64,000 bases of DNA from Bathymodiolus brooksi. Taxonomy: Eukaryota; Mollusca; Bivalvia; Mytilida; Modiolidae. The notes beneath the pieces were generated by a model. The model was not told the origin of the DNA and made no database searches. It worked only from the letters and a program-made list of their open reading frames with translations. Position 1 is the stretch's first letter. The number at the start of each line of letters is the position of its first letter. The stretch covers positions 20,941,804 to 21,005,803 of the forward strand of contig OY804579.1 of the NCBI GenBank assembly GCA_963680875.1, in the 5' to 3' direction. Made by a program: the position numbers and the translations under genes. Positions 25,075 to 37,643 of the stretch are shown one piece after another.

Positions 25075-26085
25075 TATACCGTGGTCAGTTATAGACAATG
25101 AAGGTGCCGTACAAACTGATAAGAACGTAGTTCTAGGTAAATGGAAATCAGACTTTGAACAACTTTTTAGCATAGATCAAATCACTCGTCCACCCGTTAA
25201 CGATGATGACACATTTGCAAATCAACCAGATGTGACAGAACTGAACGAACCGATTTCGCGAGAAGAAATTATTGTTGCCGTTGAACGGGCAAAGCTCCGC
25301 AAAGCCGCTGGCTTCGACGAAATACCTGCTGAAGTGCCCAAGAATCAGACAGCAATAGACCTTCTATTTATAATATGTAACGGATGTTTCGAACTTGGTC
25401 GAATACCTGATCAATGGACTAAAGGAAGAATCAATCCTATTTATAAAAGTGGATCAGACTCAAGAAACAACCCATTGAATTACCGAATAGCATTGATTTA
25501 CGTGCCTAGTAAAATTTATTGTTATGTTTTGAACACAAGACTTTCAGCGTGGCTAGATGAAAATAACATTCTATGTGATGAACAGAACGGTTTCCGAGAA
25601 AAACGTAGCTGTGAGGAACACGTACATACATTACACTCCATCATCAACGACCGTAAAATATCAAGACTCTCGACTTTTGTTTGCTTTGTCGATATGCGAA
25701 AGGCTTTCGATACTGTTCAGAGAAACTTACTTTGGTACCAATTGTCTAAGGTGGGTGTGCGATGAAAATTTCTGTCTGCCTTACAATCTTTATATGACAA
25801 TGTGTCGTGTACAGTTCGAGTAAATGACCAATTTACTTCATGGTTCAAAGTTAATGCAGGGGTTAAACAGGGGTGTTTAATCTTATCTAGCTTGTTTGCA
25901 GTTTATATAAATGACTTGGCACAGCGGATTAACGATCTTCAGTGTGGATTTAAAATAGACGATATTTTCTTAAGTATTCTACTATATGCAGATGACATTG
26001 GGCTTATAGCACCAGACGAATTGAAACTTCAACAAATGCTAGACGTAGTGACATCTTGGTGTTCTGAATGGAAACTGCACATTAA
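25075..26085 (+). pseudogene. LINE ORF2 reverse-transcriptase segment, frameshifted
   Basis: Palm and finger motifs are seen in two frames: 25232-25765 (KAAGFDEIP through FDTVQRNLLW) and 25802-26085 (GVKQGCLI, YINDLA, YADDIGL). The YADD catalytic pair is present. The frame breaks near 25765 and the thumb region is absent. Confidence 0.85.
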
Positions 26086-27035
26086 TAGATATCTAGTTAT
26101 GTGTATTTATTTTTGTATCAAATCGTTCCCATATATCGCCACTTATTAACGTATAAAAAACCATCCAAATCTTTTACCAAATTCTTGTATTTTTATTTTA
26201 ATAACTAATCTGTATACAAAAACCATTTATCACGTTAACACCAAAGACTTATTATTTAATCAGGAAACACATTTTTACTTAAAAATGGGTAATTTTGAAG
26301 GTTTAAGGATAGTATGGTTGTAGTTGCCAGTGTAAATAATCATCTTAATTATGTTTCTGTAAACACTTCATCGTAAATTAATACAGTTGACTCTCGTTAT
26401 GTAGAACTCGGAAGGACCAGTCAGTTTACTTCGACTTAACCAAAAATTTGAGATAGGGGTAGTAAATATGGTTAGCTACCACTGTAAAGGGTCCAAAAAT
26501 TAAGTTAGACTTATCAGGAAATTCGACTCAAATGTGTTCAAGATAACGGGAGTCGATTGTATGCAACAACTTTTTTCACTGCAATATTTCTTGTAATATT
26601 TAACAACTTTTTTACTTCAATATATTTTTATAATTTTTAGCAACATTTTTCACTTATTTTTTCAAATATTTTTTGTAATATGTAGCAACTTTTTTCAAGC
26701 AACAATTTTTGTACAAGGACAAGCAATAGTTTTAAGTACCTGCTTTTGTACAATAAGCACTTTCATTTTAAACTATTATAATATTTCTAATTTAAATTCC
26801 ATGACACATTATGAACTACATGTAGTGCCTTTTCCTCCTGTTATTGTATAGTGCGATACATGTATTGGTTTGTGTTGTTACAATCAAATCTCTAGTCACA
26901 TGACAAATATACTACCATATATGGAACTAATTGTTTATTTATCTTTTTTTATTGCTTTATTCAATTTTATCTCATCTGGCTAAAAGGGCCATGTTAGCAA
27001 TTGTCATCACTTTTGTCATGTCTGTTTACTTTTCA
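26086..27035. other. AT-rich intergenic stretch with one MITE
   Basis: Apart from the inverted-repeat element at 26384-26559, I see only AT-rich sequence with T and A runs. Confidence 0.5.
26384..26559. mobile_element. Pogo/Tigger-like MITE, TA target site
   Basis: Ends CAGTTGACTCTCGTTAT and the inverse of CAATCGACTCCCGTTAT, each flanked by TA. 176 bp without coding. The CAGT(T/C)GACTC terminus resembles Tigger/pogo elements. Confidence 0.75.
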
Positions 27036-27036
27036 A

Positions 27037-27232
27037 ATTTCAGTGTTTTTCTCAGAAATGTTCACATTTCAATGTTTTTCTCAGAAATGTTCACATTTCA
27101 ATGTTTTTCTCGGAAATGTTCACATTTCAATGTTTTTCTCAGAAATGTTCACATTTCAATGTTTTTCTCGGAAATTTTCACATTTCAATGTTATTCTTGG
27201 AAATTTTCACATTTCAATGTTTTTCTCGGATA
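27037..27232 (+). repeat. 29-bp tandem repeat, about 6.5 copies
   Basis: The unit joins AATGTTTTTCTCAGAAATG and TTCACATTTC. Because 29 is not a multiple of three, each reading frame cycles through the same three short peptides; not a gene. Confidence 0.93.
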
Positions 27233-27396
27233 GTACTGGAGTAAATAGAACTAATCTGAAGAGAAATGTTTGGATGGGTCTTCAACATTATTTGTGATTT
27301 TTGTTTCTTTTGGATATTTAACATGCCTTTCAAAAGAGTGCAAATATCTTCTTCTGAAGAACCACATGCATGATGGTGGCTACTTTGTACATGTTT

Positions 27397-28815
27397 AGCT
27401 CAACTTACTAAAGGGAATGTGAGCTTTTGCCATCACTTGGCGTCCGTCGTCCGTTAACTTTTCATATTTTAAACTTCTCCTCTGAAACCCAAAATGAAGT
27501 GAAACTTGGTAGGAAGTATCTATGGAAGGTCCTCTCTAAAGATTGCTCATTTTGTCCCCATCCATTAACAAACATGGCCGCCATAGGCAATTCTTGTTTC
27601 TGATTGGCCGATTTTTAAAAATCTTCTCCTCTGAAACCGGTTGACCAAATGAACTGAAACCTGGTAGGAAGCATTTATGGCATGTCCTCAAGATTGCTCA
27701 TTTCATCCCGATCCATTAGCAAACATGGTCGCCACAGGCAATTATTGTTTCTGATTGGTTGATTTTTAAAAATCTTCTCTGAAACCGCTTGGCCAAATGA
27801 ATCGAAACTTGGTAGGAAGGTCCTCTATAAAGATTCCTCAGTTAGTTTCGATTCGTTTACAAACATGGCCGCCACAGACAATTCTTGTTTCTGATTGGTT
27901 GATTGCTAAAAATTCTTCTCCTCTGAAGCCACTTTGCCAAATGAACCGAAACTTGGTAGGAAGCATCCTTGGAAGGTCCTCTATAAAGTGTACTCATTTA
28001 TTTCCAATTCGTTAACAAACATGGCCGCCATAGGCAATTCTTGTATCTGATTGGGCGATTAAATAAAATCTCTGAAACCACCTGTCCAAATGAACCGAAA
28101 CTTGGTAAGAAGCATCTATGGCAGGTTCTCTATAAAGATTGCTCATTTCGTCCCGATCCGTTATCAAACATGGCCACCACAGACAATTCTTGTTTCTGAT
28201 TGGTTGATTTCTAAAAAAAATTCTCCTCTGTAACCGCTTGCCCAAAGGAATCAAAATTTGGTAGGAAGCATCCGTGAAAGGTCCTCTATAAAGATTGCTC
28301 ATTTAGTTCCAATCCGTTAACAAACATGGCCGCCACAGGCAATTGTTGTTTCTGATTGGTTGATTTCTAAAAAATCGTTTCCTCTGAAACCGCTTGGCCA
28401 AATGAATCGAAACTTGGTAGGAAGCATCCTTGGAAAGTCCTTTATAAAGATTGTAATTTAGTTCCGATCCAATGACAAACATGGCCACCAAAGGCAATTC
28501 TTGTTTCTGATTGGTTGATTTCTAAAAAATCTTCTTCTCTGAAACCGCTTTGCCAAATGAATCGAAACTTGGTAGGAAGCATCCTTGGAAGGTCATCTAT
28601 AAAGATTGCTCATTTAGTTCCGATCCGTCAATAAACATGGCTGCCACAGGCCATTCTTGTTTCTGATTGGTCGATTTCTAAATATCTTCTTCTTTGCAAC
28701 TGTTTAGCCAAATGACCAAAATTTGGTGGGAAGCACCTATGGAAGGTTCTGTATTAAGTTTCCTCAAAGCAGAATGAAAGGTGAGCGACACAGGCTCAGC
28801 CCACTGAGCCTCTAG
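27397..28815 (+). mobile_element. Hairpin-ended repeat with internal tandem units, copy B
   Basis: Same family as 17969-19084. The start hairpin is degraded (AGCTCAACTTACTAAAGGGAATGTGAGCT) and CGTCCGTCGTCCG follows. About nine internal units share ACTTGGTAGGAAGCATC and AACAAACATGGCCGCCA. The end is a stem AGGCTCA...TGAGCCT directly followed by CTAG. Longest copy in the window. Confidence 0.85.
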
Positions 28816-29528
28816 TTTAATAACACCAGAATATTGTTTGTTTTGTAACTATACAGAAAAAAGATCAATTAACCTCATTTAAGATTTTGAAATTTCTCTC
28901 TGGATATGATGTTAAAGTGATTTATGTAAAATTCCATATAAATAATGACTTTGTTCCCAAACCTTTTACATTCTCACATTATTATCTTAAATGACTGTGT
29001 CATAATGAACATAACTAATTTAACACATGTTGCTGTCAAATAAAAAAAGACAATTGTTTGTCAATTGTGTTCCACTATTACAATGGAGAAGCAGTGTATT
29101 TGTTTACCAGGACTAGGTTGCACGAACCTCAATTAAACCTCAAGTGCAAATTAATTTCATGTACATTTCAAGTAATTTTAAGTGTCAATTAACTGTCAAT
29201 AACACATAATTTAAATAAGGTTTGTGCAACCCAGTACAGGTCTTTCATTTTTCTTGCCACACTTAAGTTTGTTACTTTTAAAAGCTAATTTACGAATTAC
29301 ATATTTTTATCATACTAGGGAGATTTTGTATCATTCTATCCATTTAATATATGTTTGTAGTTATTTAATTACTCAAATGTTTGTTCTATGTTACACTACT
29401 ATCTCTCCTTTTAGACGAGACAAACATGTGTTCTGTATATGGTAATATATTGTAAAATGTTACAATATGCTTCCGAGATTTCATCTTTCATTAAAATTAT
29501 ACTAGATAGAACAAATCTTGTATTTATC
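28816..29528. other. Intergenic stretch with a short inverted-repeat element
   Basis: AT-rich sequence; the only structure seen is the inverted-repeat element at 29113-29232. Confidence 0.5.
29113..29232. mobile_element. Short inverted-repeat element (MITE)
   Basis: ACTAGGTTGCACGAACCT at the left pairs with AGGTTTGTGCAACCCAGT at the right. About 120 bp, AT-rich, non-coding. Confidence 0.6.
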
Positions 29529-29975
29529 CCAACCTTAACAAATTTAGTGACATTATACATTCTGTGTTTGACCGTCTAGATAACTGAGGACAATTCAACC
29601 TTAAACATTTTGGTGACATTATACATTCTGTGTTTGACCGTCTAGAAAACTGAGAACAATTCAACCTTAAACATTTTGGTGACATTTTACATTCTGTGTT
29701 TGACCGTCTAGAAAACTGAGAACAATTCAACCTTAAACATTTTGGTGACATTTTACATTCTGTGTTTGACCGTCTAGAAAACTGAGAACAATTCAACCTT
29801 AAACATATTGGTGACATTATGCATTCTGTGTTTGACCGTCTAGAAAACTGAGAACAATTCAACCTTAAACATTTTGGTGACATTTTACATTCTGTGTTTG
29901 ACCGTCTAGAAAACTGAGAACAATTCAACCTTAAACATTTTGGTGACATTATACATTCTGTGTTTGTCCATCTAT
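29529..29975 (-). repeat. 66-bp tandem repeat, about 6.7 copies, open on minus strand
   Basis: The unit carries AACCTTAAACATTTTGGTG, ACATTCTGTGTTTGACCGTC and TAGAAAACTGAGAACAATTC. As 66 is a multiple of three, the minus strand stays open for 141 codons, repeating MSPKCLRLNCSQFSRRSNTE. I see no splice sites or neighbours that would make it a gene. Confidence 0.93.
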
Positions 29976-30089
29976 AGTTATACTGATCGTTGACATTTCA
30001 ACTTAATATTTGAAAAAAAACCTTTGTAACCATATGTTTTAAGCCCTGCAAAGAGGCAATGACTGATTACTGAGAATTTTTTCAGCTAT

Positions 30090-30325
30090 ATGGTTGTGAG
30101 GTTTAACGCCATTTTCAACAATATTTCAGTTATATCGTGGCGGTCAGTTTTATTGGTGGAGAAAAACACTGACCTACTGCAAGTCACTGACAAACTCTGT
30201 AACATAATGTTGTATTGACTACACCTCACAATTAGCAGGATTCAACGTTAGTGGTGATATGCACTGATTGGACAGGCAGTTGTAAATCCAACTACAATAT
30301 GATCATGACCACGATGGCCCCATTT
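30090..30325 (-). mobile_element. SINE copy, full-length but degraded
   Basis: AACAATATTTCAGTTATATC and TGGCGGTCAGTTTTATTGG at the left; GGCAGTTGTAAATCCAACTA at the right, which is the tRNA-like head on the minus strand. Confidence 0.78.
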
Positions 30326-33300
30326 TCAGCTATATCATGGCAAGAACAATTTATTCTTGGATGAGATTATGATGATGTCAGCTTTGTGCAAGATCAACAC
30401 GCTCAGTTGGATTTTGAGTGTTAGCTCACTGAAACAACAGTCCGCTGGTAGACATGTCACTCCACCCGGACACATTATTCAGACTTCAGTCTCAGTCCGC
30501 TGGTAGACGCGTCACTCCACCCGGACACATTATTCAGACTCCAGTCTCAGTCTGCTGGTAGATGTGTCACTCCACCCGGACACATGATTCAGACTCCAGT
30601 CTCAGTCCGCTGGTAGACGTATCACTCCACCCGGACACATTAGTCAGATTCCAGTCTCAGTCCGCTGGTAGACGTGTCACTCCACCTGGACACATTATTC
30701 AGACTCCAGTCTCAGTCCGCTGGTAGACGTGTCACTCCACCCGGACATATTATTCAGATTCCAGTCTCAGTCCGCTGGTAGACATGTCACTCCACCATGA
30801 CACATTATTCAGACTCCAGTCTCAGTCCGCTGGTAGACATGTCACTCCACCTGGACACATTATTCAGACTCCAGTCTCAGTACGCTGGTAGACATGTCAC
30901 TCCACCCGGACACATTATTCAGACTCCAGTCTCAGTCCGCTGGTAGACTTGTCACTCCACCCCGACACATTATTCAGACTCCAGTCTCAGTCTGCTGGTA
31001 GACGTGTCACTCCACAGGGACACATTATTCAGACTCCAGTCTCAGTACGCTGGTAGACATGTCACTCCACCATGACCCATTATTCAGACTCCAGTCTCAG
31101 TCCGCTGGTAGACATGTCCTTCCACCTGGACACATTATTCAGACTCCAGTCTCAGTACGCTGGTAGACATGTCACTCCACCCGGACACATTATTCAGACT
31201 CCAGTCTCAGTCCGCTGGTAGACTTGTCACTCCACCCCGACACATTATTCAGACTCCAGTCTCAGTCTGCTGGTAGACGTGTCACTCCACAGGGACACAT
31301 TATTCAGACTCCAGTCTCAGTACGCTGGTAGACATGTCACTCCAACCGGACACATTATTCAGACTCCAGTCTCCGTCTGCTGGTAGACGTGTCACTCCAC
31401 ACGGACACATTACTCAGACTCCAGTCTCAGTCCGCTGGTAGACGTGTCACTCCACCCGGACACATTATTCAGACTCCAGTCTCAGTCCGCTGGTAGACAT
31501 GTCACTCCACCCTGACACATTATTCAGACTCCAGTCTCAGTCCACTGGTAGACATGTCACTCCACCTGTACACATTATTCAGACTCCAGTCTCAGTCCGC
31601 TGGTAGACGTGTCACTCCACCCGGACACATTATTCAGACTCCAGTCTGAGTCCACTGGTAGACGTGTCACTCCACCCGGACACACTATTCAGACTCCAGT
31701 CTCAGTGCGTTGGTAGACATGTCACTCCACCCGGACACATTATTCAAACTCCAGTCTCAGTCCGCTGGTAGACGCGTCACTCCACCCGGACACATTATTC
31801 AGACCTCAGTCCGCTGGTAGACGTGTCACACCACCCGGACACATTATTCAGACTCCAGTCTCAGTCTACTGGTAGACGTGTCACTCCACCCTGACACATT
31901 ATTCAGACTCCAGTCTCAGTCCGCTGGTAGACGTGTCACTCCACCCGGACACATTATTCAGACTCCAGTCTCAGTCCGCTGGTAGACATGTCACTCCACC
32001 CGGACACATTATTCAGACTCCAGTCTCAGTCCACTGGTAGACATGTCACTCCACCTGTACACATTATTCAGACTCCAGTCTCAGTCCGCTGGTAGACATG
32101 TCACTCCACCTGGACACATTATTCAGACTCCAGTCTCAGTAAGCTGGTAGACGTGTCACTCCACACGGGCACATTATTCAGACTCCAGTCTGAGTCCACT
32201 GGTAGACGTGTCACTCCACCCGGACACATTATTCAGACTCCAGTCTCAATCTGCTGGTAGATGTATCACTGCACCCGGACACATTATTCAGACTCCAGTC
32301 TCAGTCCGCTGGTAGACGTGTCACTCCACAGGGACACATTATTCAGACTCCAGTCTCAGTACGCTGGTAGACATGTCACTCCACCATGACACATTATTCA
32401 GACTCCAGTCTCAGTCCGCTGGTAGACATGTCCTTCCACCTGGACACATTATTCAGACTCCAGTCTCAGTACGCTGGTAGACATGTCACTCCACCCGGAC
32501 ACATTATTCAGACTCCAGTCTCAGTCCGCTGGTAGACGTGTCACTCCACCCGGACACATTATTCAGACTCCAGTCTCAGTCCACTGGTAGACATGTCACT
32601 CCACCTGTACACATTATTCAGACTCCAGTCTCAGTCCGCTGGTAGACGTGTCACTCCACCTGGACACATTATTCAGACTCCAGTCTCAGTGCGTTGGTAG
32701 ACATGTCACTCCACCCGGACACATTATTCAAACTCCAGTCTCAGTCCGCTGGTAGACGCGTCACTCCACCTGGACACATTATTCAGACCTCAGTCCGCTG
32801 GTAGACGTGTCACACCACCCGGACACATTATTCAGACTCCAGTCTCAGTCTACTGGTAGACGTGTCACTCCACCCGGACACATTATTCAGACTCCAGTCT
32901 CAGTCCGCTGGTAGACGTGTCACTCCACCCGGACACATTATTCAGACTCCAGTCTCAGTCCGCTGGTAGACATGTCACTCCACACGGACACATTATTCAG
33001 ACTCCAGTCTCAGTCCACTGGTAGACATGTCACTCCACCTGTACACATTATTCAGACTCCAGTCTCAGTCCGCTGGTAGACATGTCACTCCACCTGGACA
33101 CATTATTCAGACTCCAGTCTCAGTAAGCTGGTAGACGTGTCACTCCACACGGGCACATTATTCAGACTCCAGTCTGAGTCCACTGGTAGACGTGTCACTC
33201 CACCCGGACACATTATTAAGACTCCAGTCTCAATCTGCTGGTAGATGTATCACTGCACCCGGACACATTATTCAGACTCCAGTCGCAGTCCGCTGGTAGA

Positions 33301-36300
33301 CGTATCACTCCACCCGGACACATTAGTCAGACTCCAGTCTCAGTCCGCTGGTAGACGTGTCACTCCACCTGGACACATTATTCAGACTCCAGTCTCAGTC
33401 CGCTGGTAGACGTGTCACTCCACCTGGACATATTATTCAGACTCCAGTCTCAGTCCGCTGGTAGACATGTCACTCCACCCGGACACATTATTCAGACTCC
33501 AGTCTGCGTCCACTGGTAGACGTGTCACTCCACCACGACACATTATTCAGACTCCAGTCTCAGTCCGCTGGTAGACGTATCACTCCACCCGGACACATTA
33601 GTCAGACTCCAGTCTCAGTCCGCTGGTAGACTTGTCACTCCACCTGGACACATTATTCAGACTCCAGTCTCAGTCCGCTGGTAGACGTGTCACTCCACCC
33701 AGACATATTATTCAGACTCCAGTCTCAGTCCGTTGATAGACATGTCACTCCACCATGACATTATTCAGACTCCAGTCTCAGTCCGCTGGTAGACATGTCA
33801 CTCCACCATGACATTATTCATACTCCAGTCTCAGTCCGCTGGTAGACATGTCACTCCACACGGACACATTATTCAGACTCCAGTCTCAGTCCGCTGGTAG
33901 ACATGTCACTCCACCCGGGCACATTATACAGACTCCAGTCTTAGTCCACTGGTAGACATGTCACTCCACCTGGACACATTATTCAGACTCCAGTCTCAGT
34001 CCGCTGGTAGACATGTCACTCCACCCGGACACATTATTCAGACTCCAGTCTCAGTCCGCTGGTAGACTTGTCACTCCACCCCGACACATTATTCAGACTC
34101 CAGTCTCAGTCTGCTGGTAGACGTGTCACTCCACCCGGACACATTATTCAGACTCCAGTCTCAGTACGCTGGTAGACATGTCACTCCACCTGGGCACATT
34201 ATTCAGACTCCAGTCTCAGTTTGCTGGTAGACGTGTCACTCCACCCGGACACATTATTCAGACTCCAGTCTCAGTCCGCTGGTAGACGTGTCACTCCACC
34301 CGGACACATTATTCAGACTCCAGTCTCAGTCCGCTGGTAGACATGTCACTCCACCCGGACACATTATTCAGACTCCAGTCTCAGTCCACTGGTAGACATG
34401 TCACTCCACCTGGGCACATTATTCAGACTCCAGTCTCAGTCCGCTGGTAGACATGTCACTCCACAGGGACACATTATTCAGACTCCAGTCTGAGTCCACT
34501 GGTAGACGTGTCACTCCACCCGGACACATTATTCAGACTCCAGTCTCAGTCCGCTGGTAGACATGTCACTCCACAGGGACACATTATTCAGACTCCAGTC
34601 TCAGTCCGCTGGTAGACGTGTCACTCCACCTGGACACATTATTCAGACCTCAGTCCGCTGGTAGACGTGTCACTCCACCTGGACACATTATTCAGACTCC
34701 AGTCTCAGTCCACCAGTAGACTTGTCACTCCACCCGGACACATTATTCAGACTCCAGTCTCACTCTGCCGGTAGACATGTCACTCCACAGGGACACATTA
34801 TTCAGACTCCAGTCTCAGTCCGCTGGTAGACGCGTCACTCCGCAGGGACACATTATTCAAACTCCAGTCGCAGTCCGCTGGTAGACGCGTCACTCCACAG
34901 GGACACATTATAAAGACTCCAGTCTCAGTCCACTGGTAGATGTGTCACTCCACAGGGACACATTATAAAGACTCCAGTCTCAGTCCACCGGTAGACGTGT
35001 CACTCCACATGGACACATTATAAAGACTCCAGTCTCAGTCCACTGGTAGACGTGTCACTCCACAGGGACACATTATAAAGACTCCAGTCTCAGTCCACTG
35101 GTAGACGTGTCACTCCACAGGGACACATTATAAAGACTCCAGTCTGAGTTCACTGGTAGACGTGTCACTCCACAGGGACACATTATAAAGACTCCAGTCT
35201 GAGTCCACTGGTAGACGTATCACTCCACCCGGACACACTATTCAGACTCCAGTCTCAGTCCGTTGGTAGACATGTCACTCCACCCGGACACATTATTCAG
35301 ACTCCAGTCTCAGTCCGCTGGTAGACGTGTCACTCCACCTGGACACATTATTCAGACCTCAGTCCACTGGTAGACGTGTCACTCCACCTGGACACATTAT
35401 TCAGATTCCAGTCTCAGTCCGCCGGTAGACGTGTCACTCCACAGGGACACATTATAAAGACTCCAGTCTCAGTCCACTGGTAGACGTGTCACTCCACAGG
35501 GACACATTATAAAGACTCCAGTCTCAGTCCACTGGTAGACGTGTCACTCCGCAGGGACACATTATTCAGACTCCAGTCTCAGTCCACTGGTAGACGTGTC
35601 ACTCCACAGGGACACATTATAAAGACTCCAGTCTCAGTCCACTGGTAGACGTGTCACTCCACAGGGACACATTATTCAGACTCCAGTCTCAGTCCACTGG
35701 TAGACGTGTCACTCCACCCGGACACATTATTCAGACTCCAGTCTCAGTCCACTGGTAGACGTGTCACTCCACAGGGACACATTATTCAGACTCCAGTCTC
35801 AGTCCACTGGTAGACGTGTCACTCCACAGGGACACATTATTCAGACTCCAGTCTCAGTCCACTGGTAGACGTGTCACTCCACAGGGACACATTATAAAGA
35901 CTCCAGTCTCAGTCCACTGGTAGACGCGTCACTCCACTCGGACACATTATAAAGACTCCAGTCTCAGTCCACTGGTAGACATGTCACTCCATCCGGACAC
36001 ATTATAAAGACTCCAGTCTCAGTCCACTGGTAGACATGTCACTCCACAGGGACACATTATAAAGACTCCAGTCTCAGTCCACTGGTAGACATGTCACTCC
36101 ACAGGGACACATTATAAAGACTCCAGTCTCAGTCCACTGGTAGACGTGTCACTCCACAGGGACACATTATAAAGACTCCAGTCTCAGTCCACTGGTAGAC
36201 GTGTCACTCCACAGGGGCACATTATTCAGACTCCAGTCTTTGTTCTTACTCTTTAATGTTGCATGCTTTATAGTGGAGAAGCAGGAAATATCAGTTTTAT

Positions 36301-36320
36301 AGTTTTTATTTGACCCAACC
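30326..36320 (+). repeat. Interspersed element carrying a 55-bp array of about 105 copies
   Basis: The 55-bp unit joins CAGTCTCAGTCCGCTGGTAG, ACGTGTCACTCCACCCGGAC and ACATTATTCAGACTC. The array runs from about 30430 to 36232. A sub-block from about 34900 has TATAAAGACTC instead of TATTCAGACTC, and larger duplications are visible (30990-31340 repeats itself; 31680-32300 recurs at 32680-33250). The left flank (CAGCTATATCATGGCAAGAAC) and right flank (TTACTCTTTAATGTTGCATGC, GAAGCAGGAAATATCAGTTT) match a single-unit relative at 51716-51990, so the array grew inside a dispersed element. Confidence 0.93.
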
Positions 36321-36480
36321 TGGCATAGCCTAGAATGTGTGATGGGACAATAATTCAATCCTTGGGTTCACATTTTCTTTCATTAGAAACTTGGCGAGCC
36401 TCGTTTATGACTTGAAAATGTGACCCCTCTGGTAAAATTGTCCCATCTCACATTCTAGACCAGGCCCAATTATTATAAAC
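36314..36480. mobile_element. Short inverted-repeat segment
   Basis: CCTAGAATGTGTGATGGGAC near the left and GTCCCATCTCACATTCTAGA near the right form an inverted pair about 90 bp apart. Probably a small foldback element inserted in, or belonging to, the flank of the 55-bp array element. Confidence 0.5.
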
Positions 36481-37643
36481 CTTGCACTTGAGATATAGAG
36501 AATCAAGAATATATTGCCATTTTGACAAAGTGTTCATTTTCATTCACAAAAATGTTTAGATCATCATTACAGAATGCTTACTACATACTGGTAATCTCAC
36601 TTAAATAAGTCATGTTTTTATCATTATTCAAGTATACAATATCAAAAATGAATGAGAAAAAAGTCAATTTTCAATTGTTTTAATTATAAAATATACATAA
36701 TGTAAAACATTATCTATTTTGTACAAAAATATAACAATAGGACGGAGTGGCAGCAAATCACTTTGTTTACACAAAATTTTATAACATGAGTCACTTAGAA
36801 ATTTGTCTTTCACCAAAAACAATGCCAAGACATTAGTTTACATATAGTCTCTAACATTGTTTCCCGTTTATTACGATAATTTCTCAAAATCTCAAAATTT
36901 TCACATTTTAAAGTTCTCGGTGTTAAAGATTGTTTGTCTAATGAACCACTAAAAATTTGCTTGATTCTTTTTCTCACTAATTTAACAAAATATATGGCCA
37001 TTTTTCACTTTCTCAAATCGACGTCCAATGATGTCACTGACGTATACTTCAATTGACGTCACACCCGTTAAGGAATGTTTTTGAAGCAATGATGGAGAAG
37101 GGACAAGATTCCAGATGAGGGGTGCTTGATGATGGTACGGTTAGTTACGGTTAATTAAACGATTTTATTGATACAATGACATTTTGCGAAACGTAACATT
37201 TTTACGGGAAAAGTAGCGTGAAATTCTTATCTCACCCTCGGGTTGAGACATAATTGCATAATTGACCAATCAGCGACTGAGAACAAAGTGATCCACACGT
37301 TGATTATCGATTTCTTCTCACACGGGTTGAGAAGTGTGAAAATTGAACAAGAATTAGAGAAAATGGAATATCTAACAGAACATCAATTATAGTGCAGAAA
37401 CCAAATTCTTTATGTAAAACTGACAAAATTTGGACAAGTCCCAAATAAGTCAATAAATACATTCAAAACTCTATAGATTTTTCCTTTCTACATCTGAAAT
37501 GCATAACTAAAGCTATTTGGAATGTTAGACCATTGAAACAGAACTTGACATACCAAATTCAGACACCTTCAGCCCACTTGCCCATCCCACATTATCACAT
37601 AATTGGCCTACGATAAATTTTAGAAAGACATGAAAAAATAACA
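36481..37643 (-). other. 3' flank of EF-hand/death-domain gene
   Basis: No coding frame seen. A minus-strand AATAAA (37164-37169) is a candidate poly(A) signal about 475 bases past the stop. A cluster of TGACGT-type sites lies at 37019-37062. Confidence 0.35.
37019..37062. promoter_or_regulatory. Cluster of CRE-like TGACGT motifs
   Basis: CGACGTCCAATG, TGATGTCACTGACGTA and TTGACGTCAC lie within 45 bp, the last a full palindromic CRE; ACCAATCAG follows at about 37263. CRE and CCAAT are known promoter motifs, but no gene start is seen here, so activity is speculative and a repeat origin is possible. Confidence 0.25.

Larger units (their letters stand above)
22986..26085 (+). mobile_element. 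Decayed two-ORF LINE (non-LTR retrotransposon), 3' truncated
   Basis: ORF1 relics (22989-23704) give MSDSESVDPKK, a coiled-coil stretch (MNRKIENVQKSYDNL), and VIIKNLECDEREKN, as in L1-type ORF1 proteins, broken by a stop and frameshifts. ORF2 starts near 23712 with an APE-type endonuclease (GIWNCRGW, CETFL, GDFNSRCG, PDHSILL) and continues as reverse transcriptase (AAGFDEIPAEV, NGFREKRSCEEH, FVDMRKAFDTVQ, GVKQGC, YADDIGL). Frameshifts occur near 24870, 25055 and 25760. Similarity stops after WKLHIN near 26085, so the C-terminal part is missing. Clade (L1/Tx1-like or other) not settled. Confidence 0.88.

Noticed and set aside
27797..28497. Frames of 64-96 codons on both strands
   Set aside because: They fall inside hairpin-ended repeat copy B and follow its internal units.
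30430..36232. CRISPR-like array of 55-bp repeats
   Set aside because: All 55 bp are repeated without variable spacers; it is a minisatellite.
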